Shown here piece by piece: positions 60,250-64,000 of a DNA stretch of 64,000 nt. The translations under genes were made by a program, and so were the position numbers. The DNA is from Mesorhizobium sp. NBSH29 (GTDB taxonomy: Bacteria > Pseudomonadota > Alphaproteobacteria > Rhizobiales > Rhizobiaceae), in NCBI RefSeq assembly GCF_015500055.1, contig NZ_CP045492.1, forward strand, positions 3,234,501 through 3,298,500, given 5' to 3'. Under the pieces are notes generated by a model that had not been told where the DNA came from, searched no databases, and worked only from the letters and a program-made list of their open reading frames with translations. The stretch's first letter is position 1, and each line of letters begins with the position of its first letter.

Positions 60250-61362
60250 TCAGACCAGATCAAGCGTGATGGAAACCGGACAATGATCCGACGCTTTGGG
60301 TCTGTCCCACCCGGTGCGTGGAAAGCGCTCAACCTCCTGGCCGGGCGGAAAGATGGTGCGAAACGGCTGTCCGTTGCGGATGATATCCGGCACCGCGTTG
60401 GAATTGCGCCGCGCAAGACCTTGAGAGACCAGAAGATAATCAAGTTGGCAAAGGTGCCGTTCTTGGGGTCCGCGCGTGTGATAGAGCGTCCAGCGGTCAA
60501 TCTCGGGCCGCCGTTCGACAACGTTTTCGCACCACCCGTCGGCCAATAACACGTCCAGACAGGACAAGGTCTCATTAGCCACTTCGAACCGGTATCCGGA
60601 ATGAGCGTCGCCACCGATGACCACGCGCTGCCGGTAATCATTGAAATCACCACAGATGACGAAGTTCTTCATCGCAGCCTTGTCCTTGCCAAAGCGCTCC
60701 TCGAGGATCTGGCGCACGGCTTTCGCCTCGGCAATGCGGATTGGCATAGTCGCTTCACGGCCGGGCACCCCATTGCGGGGCGATCCCATTGACTTGAAAT
60801 GAACCAGATAAAGCGTCAGCGGCACGCTGCCGATCTTAAGATCAACCTCAAGACAATCACGTCGGAAGATGCGCTCATTGGCGTTGTTGCCGGTTGCTTC
60901 CAGCTCGGGCGTGTGAAGGCCCAGCTGCTCATAGGTCCAATGGGCGTGGCTGGTCATCCGAACGAATTCGATCGGTTGACCATCCTGCGTCTCCTCGCGC
61001 ATCATGATCGCGACATCGATACCGCGGCTGTCATTGCCGCTGGACAGATACTTATGGCGGTAGCCCGCCCCGACCATCTTGAACAGGTAGCCATATTCAA
61101 AGGCGTTCAAGGCCTGGATATTGTCGACTTCCTGCAGGCATAGAATATCGGCCCTCGCCGCCGCGATAGATAATGCGGTGAGTTGGCGCGTGTCGTCTGT
61201 GTGAGAGATCGCACGTGCCTGCTCGAGAATGCGATATTCTGCCTCGTCCTTGATCTCGAACAACGCTAGGCTGCGGTCCTGATGCAATTGGTTGCGGAAT
61301 CCGGAAAAATCAAACCGGTTCATCAGGTTTTCGACATTGAACGTGGCAAGGCGCAGCGACAT
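60250..61362 (-). CDS. Endonuclease/exonuclease/phosphatase (EEP) family protein
   Basis: 370 residues from ATG 61362, with AAGG nine bases upstream; the frame is open to 61428 without family similarity. EEP motifs in order are LATFNVENLMNR (start), DILCLQEVDN with the metal-binding Glu, LVHFKSMGSPRNG, FVICGDFNDYRQR (Asp-x-Asn) and SDHCPVSITL (Asp-His at the C-terminus). Such proteins include nucleases and phosphodiesterases. There is no signal peptide, so a cytoplasmic role is expected. The NUDIX gene follows 12 bases downstream. Confidence 0.88.
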   Translation of the reverse strand: MSLRLATFNVENLMNRFDFSGFRNQLHQDRSLALFEIKDEAEYRILEQARAISHTDDTRQLTALSIAAARADILCLQEVDNIQALNAFEYGYLFKMVGAGYRHKYLSSGNDSRGIDVAIMMREETQDGQPIEFVRMTSHAHWTYEQLGLHTPELEATGNNANERIFRRDCLEVDLKIGSVPLTLYLVHFKSMGSPRNGVPGREATMPIRIAEAKAVRQILEERFGKDKAAMKNFVICGDFNDYRQRVVIGGDAHSGYRFEVANETLSCLDVLLADGWCENVVERRPEIDRWTLYHTRGPQERHLCQLDYLLVSQGLARRNSNAVPDIIRNGQPFRTIFPPGQEVERFPRTGWDRPKASDHCPVSITLDLV

Positions 61363-61525
61363 AACTTCGACCTTTGCCCCGCTGTTACCTTGAAGGCAAC
61401 CCCGTTTAAAACATGCAGAAAGGAACATTCTCGTTCATCCGCCGTTCAGGAAAAAAGGCACAGTCTGGTTCACCGATCCAAAATGCGGCGTGGGGCATGT
61501 CAATTTTGATCTTCGGAGAAGTGCA

Positions 61526-62101
61526 ATGCTTTGCCATTTGGTTTTCCGCGTACGCACTGGGCTGATGGCCCTCACCATCACGAGCGTGGCAACCGCCGGT
61601 GCGTTTGCCAGTCCAGCCTCGCTGACGTTCAATCCGGCTGACAAAACCAGCCAGACGATTCACGTTCAGGGCGATGGCCGCTTTAGTGACTGCATGCGCA
61701 GCGGTGGTAACTGCTATCGCCCCGGCATTCAGTTTGAGGGATATCGCAGTCGACCGGCAGAAGACTGGGATCGCTCACGCGAATGGCGCCGCCACGAAGC
61801 AAGGCCGACGCGCCGACATCATGTCGATCGTGGCTGGGATCGGGCGCGCCACTATCGCCGGCACCATTACCGTCCGGATTATTATGGTCCCAGCTATGGC
61901 TCTGGAATCTATTTCAACTACTCAGCACCAAGTTATCGCTATTACGAGCCCCGCCGCTACGCCCCCGCGCGCCGTGTCCACCGGGCTACGAATGCTCATA
62001 TCCGCTGGTGTCAGAGCCGCTACCGCACCTATCGCGCTTGGGACAACACCTATAAGCCAACGCAACACACCCGTCGCCAGTGCTGGTCTCCCTATAGCTG
62101 A
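61526..62101 (+). CDS. BA14K-family secreted protein
   Basis: 191 residues from ATG 61526, preceded by GGAGAAG; the open frame from 61490 lacks a ribosome binding site. A signal peptide ends near AFAS. The central region is rich in Arg, His and Tyr (RRHHVDRGWDRARHYRRHHY). The C-terminus HIRWCQSRYRTYRAWDNTY with a final Cys is the BA14K signature, known from Brucella as an immunoreactive, lectin-like surface protein. The tail Cys residues may form a disulfide. It is a single gene closed by a bidirectional terminator. Confidence 0.88.
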   Translation: MLCHLVFRVRTGLMALTITSVATAGAFASPASLTFNPADKTSQTIHVQGDGRFSDCMRSGGNCYRPGIQFEGYRSRPAEDWDRSREWRRHEARPTRRHHVDRGWDRARHYRRHHYRPDYYGPSYGSGIYFNYSAPSYRYYEPRRYAPARRVHRATNAHIRWCQSRYRTYRAWDNTYKPTQHTRRQCWSPYS

Positions 62102-62125
62102 TTGCGCACAGCCCATACTCTGATG

Positions 62126-62158
62126 GAAAAGAGGCGCCCGTTCCGGACGCCTCTTCTT
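62126..62158. terminator. Bidirectional terminator
   Basis: AAGAGGCG and CGCCTCTT form a perfect 8-bp stem, extended by one further C-G pair, around a short loop. It is flanked by an A-run on the left and TTCTT on the right, so it serves both the BA14K gene and the convergent GFA gene. Confidence 0.8.
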
Positions 62159-62168
62159 ACTGTGAAGT

Positions 62169-62585
62169 TCATTCCTGCGGCATGCGTTGAAAATGCGTGA
62201 GCTGGGGGTTTTGTTTGTCCCAGTCGAGCGCCAGAGCGGCGTAGGTTACGGCATGAGGTTCGAACTGGCCGGAATTGTCCAGACTTCCTGCGTGTATCGC
62301 GATCAGCTCCGGCATAGCCACAAAGTTCAGGTAAACTGGCGCCCCACAGGTCGGGCAAAACGCATGTAGCTTGTCGTTGCCACTGTCGCCAGTCACGCTC
62401 CATATCTTGGCTTTACCGGCAACTGTCACCCCGTCGCGTTTTGCGAACGTCAAATAGGATCCATGCCCCGTACCGCTGCGCTTGCGACAGTCGCCGCAAT
62501 GGCAGTGATTTTGAAAAATGGGGGCGCTGTCGGTCTTATAACGGATAGCTCCACAAGCGCACCCGCCACGGTAGGTTTTTGACAT
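62169..62585 (-). CDS. GFA-family zinc protein (CENP-V/glutathione-dependent formaldehyde-activating type)
   Basis: 138 residues with the zinc-binding Cys set: GGCACGAIRY (Cys9 and Cys11), NHCHCGDCRKRSGTG and FCPTCGAPVY. Only one domain is present, the normal size. Despite the family name, few members are proven to act on S-hydroxymethyl-glutathione. It lies 24 bases from the SRPBCC stop and could be the last gene of the ArsR-SRPBCC transcript. Confidence 0.9.
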   Translation of the reverse strand: MSKTYRGGCACGAIRYKTDSAPIFQNHCHCGDCRKRSGTGHGSYLTFAKRDGVTVAGKAKIWSVTGDSGNDKLHAFCPTCGAPVYLNFVAMPELIAIHAGSLDNSGQFEPHAVTYAALALDWDKQNPQLTHFQRMPQE

Positions 62586-62609
62586 AACACTGCTCCTTAT
62601 GTGGCCTGC

Positions 62610-63074
62610 TCACGCAGCTTTCGGCTTCGCGAAGACATCAACTCCCTGCCCTGTCTCAAGCAGCGACTTGAGACTTGAAAGCACGATCGGCCAGCCCTCC
62701 TGGATGCCGCTCGTCATAGCGCCGCCGGCTTCCAGCTCATCATGCGTCACGGTCAACTTCACCATCTCGTCATATTCTTCGATACTGAAGGTCACCCGGC
62801 TATATGCGTCCGGTTCGTCCTTGCGCGAAGCAGATGCCCAACTCATAACAAGTCGCAAGGGTGGTGCGAATTCAATGACCTTGCCCGTCAGTTCGACCGT
62901 CCGATCTTCATTGGTTCTCACATGTTCCCAAGTCGATCCAGGACGCCAATCGGATACATTTTCATGACCCCAATACCGTCGCGCGACATCCGGGCGGGTA
63001 ATCGCCTCAAACACTTTTTCAGGGGTAGAAACAATATAGGTAACGTAGACAAAACTGGTCTTCTCAGCGGTCAT
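62610..63074 (-). CDS. SRPBCC (AHSA1-like) domain protein
   Basis: 154 residues. The START/Bet v 1-like pattern is visible: FVYVTYIVSTPEKVFEAITRPDVARRYWG at the start, the central WRPGSTWEHV, and the C-terminal helix GWPIVLSSLKSLLETG. Such small proteins bind hydrophobic ligands and are usually encoded with an ArsR regulator, as here (overlap of 11 bases). Ligand unknown. Confidence 0.9.
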   Translation of the reverse strand: MTAEKTSFVYVTYIVSTPEKVFEAITRPDVARRYWGHENVSDWRPGSTWEHVRTNEDRTVELTGKVIEFAPPLRLVMSWASASRKDEPDAYSRVTFSIEEYDEMVKLTVTHDELEAGGAMTSGIQEGWPIVLSSLKSLLETGQGVDVFAKPKAA

Positions 63075-63408
63075 TATGCCCTCCTTCGAGCTCGGTTTTC
63101 AGGTCGTGCAGCAGGGTCAGCCGTTGGTGCTCGAATTTTCGGATCCACCGTTCATAGACTTCGTAGAGCGGTACCGGATTGATAAAGTGCAGCTTTTCGC
63201 GGCCCTTTTTAATCGTGCTCAAAAGGTTGGCGTCTTCGAGAATGCCAAGGTGCTGGGTTGCGGATTGTCGGGCCATACTAAGATGCTCGCAAAGCTCTCC
63301 CAGCGTCTGCCCGTTACGCTCGCTCAAACGGTCGAGCAGATTCCTTCGGGTCGGATCGCCGAGCGCCTTGAACACCCTGTCTGTCTGTTCCGATTCCGTC
63401 ATTTTCAT
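63064..63408 (-). CDS. ArsR-family HTH regulator
   Basis: 114 residues. A winged-helix domain (about 8-85) begins VFKALGDPTRRNLLDRLSER, with the recognition helix SMARQSATQHLGILEDANLL and wing KKGREKLHFIN. Cys residues for metal sensing are absent from the recognition helix; only one Cys (in LGELCEHLS) is present, so a metal sensor is unlikely. It overlaps the SRPBCC gene and probably represses this pair. Confidence 0.9.
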   Translation of the reverse strand: MKMTESEQTDRVFKALGDPTRRNLLDRLSERNGQTLGELCEHLSMARQSATQHLGILEDANLLSTIKKGREKLHFINPVPLYEVYERWIRKFEHQRLTLLHDLKTELEGGHNDR

Positions 63409-63538
63409 AATTTCATTATGCAGGTAGATACCTGCATGTCAAGCTCTACGTATCACGAAAGCCTCGTGCCGTAGTTTACCCGCTATCGCGAAACAGCTAG
63501 AGGTAGATCGGTCAGAAAAGGCGTTGGGCAAATTAGGC

Positions 63539-63832
63539 ATGACTGATCTCTCAAAACCGAGGGCAACACGCGAACGCAGGAAACGCGTACTGAAGGGCGC
63601 CACCATCTTGACAGGCATCAACAATTCAGAAGTGAACTGCACCATACGCAACATGCATGCTGAAGGCGCAGAACTGACCGTTGCACCGGAAAGTCCGGTG
63701 CCGCAGCAATTTCTGCTCTATGTTCCGATTGACGGCATCGCCTACCGCGCTTCGGTGCGCTGGCGCAAAGGTAATTTGGTCGGCGTCGCATTCGACGGCA
63801 CCGAGCCGAAACCTGCATGGCACTACGGCTGA
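63539..63832 (+). CDS. PilZ-like domain protein
   Basis: 97 residues from ATG 63539; TTG 63524 in the same frame is an alternative. The RERRKRVLKGATIL start has the basic RxxxR segment of PilZ domains, and the later GAELTVAPESPVPQQFLLYV resembles the (D/N)xSxxG beta strand, although here it reads HAEGAEL, so cyclic di-GMP binding is uncertain. Similar single-domain proteins are common in Hyphomicrobiales. It is convergent with the gene at the window edge. Confidence 0.75.
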   Translation: MTDLSKPRATRERRKRVLKGATILTGINNSEVNCTIRNMHAEGAELTVAPESPVPQQFLLYVPIDGIAYRASVRWRKGNLVGVAFDGTEPKPAWHYG

Positions 63833-63842
63833 AGACCCTGGG

Positions 63843-64000
63843 TCAGCCGGCGGTCTGATTGCCTGTCCGGGACAGTTGCTTCGCGACTAAACGCCCGAGC
63901 CGCGCGATCCCATCCCCGATCATCTCTTCAGTGGCGCAGGAATAGCTGAGCCTCAATGTATTGGAACCCGAACCATCGGCAAAGAAGGCGCGGCCAGGCA
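63843..64000 (-). CDS. C-terminal end of a PLP-dependent (MocR/2-aminoadipate-type) aminotransferase
   Basis: The 52 codons before the TGA at 63845-63843 read PGRAFFADGSGSNTLRLSYS followed by EEMIGDGIARLGRLVAKQL. This is the standard ending of class I/II aminotransferases of the 2-aminoadipate/LysN and MocR group. The start lies outside the window. Confidence 0.75.
   Translation of the reverse strand, partial: PGRAFFADGSGSNTLRLSYSCATEEMIGDGIARLGRLVAKQLSRTGNQTAG

Overview
The window looks like chromosome of an alphaproteobacterium of the Hyphomicrobiales (rhizobial side, Phyllobacteriaceae-like). The evidence is gene content: cyclic beta-1,2-glucan synthase NdvB/ChvB with its exporter NdvA/ChvA, a BA14K-family protein, a DUF1194 protein, SoxBDAG sarcosine oxidase, several dimethylglycine-dehydrogenase-like proteins and generally high-GC coding sequence. 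No transposase, integrase, phage gene or CRISPR array was seen.

Region 1 (1-6667): a truncated LuxR-family gene on the minus strand is divergent from a plus-strand run of prolyl-iminopeptidase-like hydrolase, two peptide ABC permeases, a fused double ATPase and a periplasmic binding protein, ending in a strong terminator. The LuxR ligand domain carries Met and Trp where AHL receptors have Trp and Tyr. That is the signature of plant-signal-responsive LuxR solos (OryR/PsoR/PipR type), and the neighbours match that system.

Region 2 (6715-14604, minus): one tightly overlapping operon amiC-amiR-permease-permease-binding protein-acetamidase/formamidase-double ATPase, an amide-sensing and amide-hydrolysing system with its own transporter.

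Region 3 (14865-25994, minus): a DUF1194 protein, a large FAD/GcvT oxidoreductase, and a gene set resembling mycobacterial lipid-linked D-arabinofuranose synthesis: HAD-UbiA fusion, DprE1-like oxidase, ArnE-like flippase, extended SDR, class III aminotransferase and GT-C-like membrane protein. It is followed upstream by a small secreted protein and a large MscS channel.

Region 4 (28763-43109): N-methylglycine and related catabolism: soxBDAG, a nitroreductase, an XRE-cupin regulator heading an operon of two dimethylglycine-dehydrogenase-like enzymes with an aminotransferase between them, a flavodoxin-fold oxidoreductase and a creatininase-family hydrolase.

Region 5 (43110-56385): YcaQ-like glycosylase, galU, divergent ndvB, ndvA and tRNA-Lys(CTT). 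GalU makes UDP-glucose, NdvB polymerises it to cyclic glucan and NdvA exports it.

Region 6 (56386-64000): an AT-richer glycosyltransferase beside the tRNA, then ordinary housekeeping or accessory genes: PhzF, NUDIX, EEP-family nuclease, BA14K, GFA, SRPBCC with ArsR, PilZ, and the end of a PLP aminotransferase. Both window edges cut genes. Starts were chosen by ribosome binding sites and family length. All functions are predictions from sequence reading alone.
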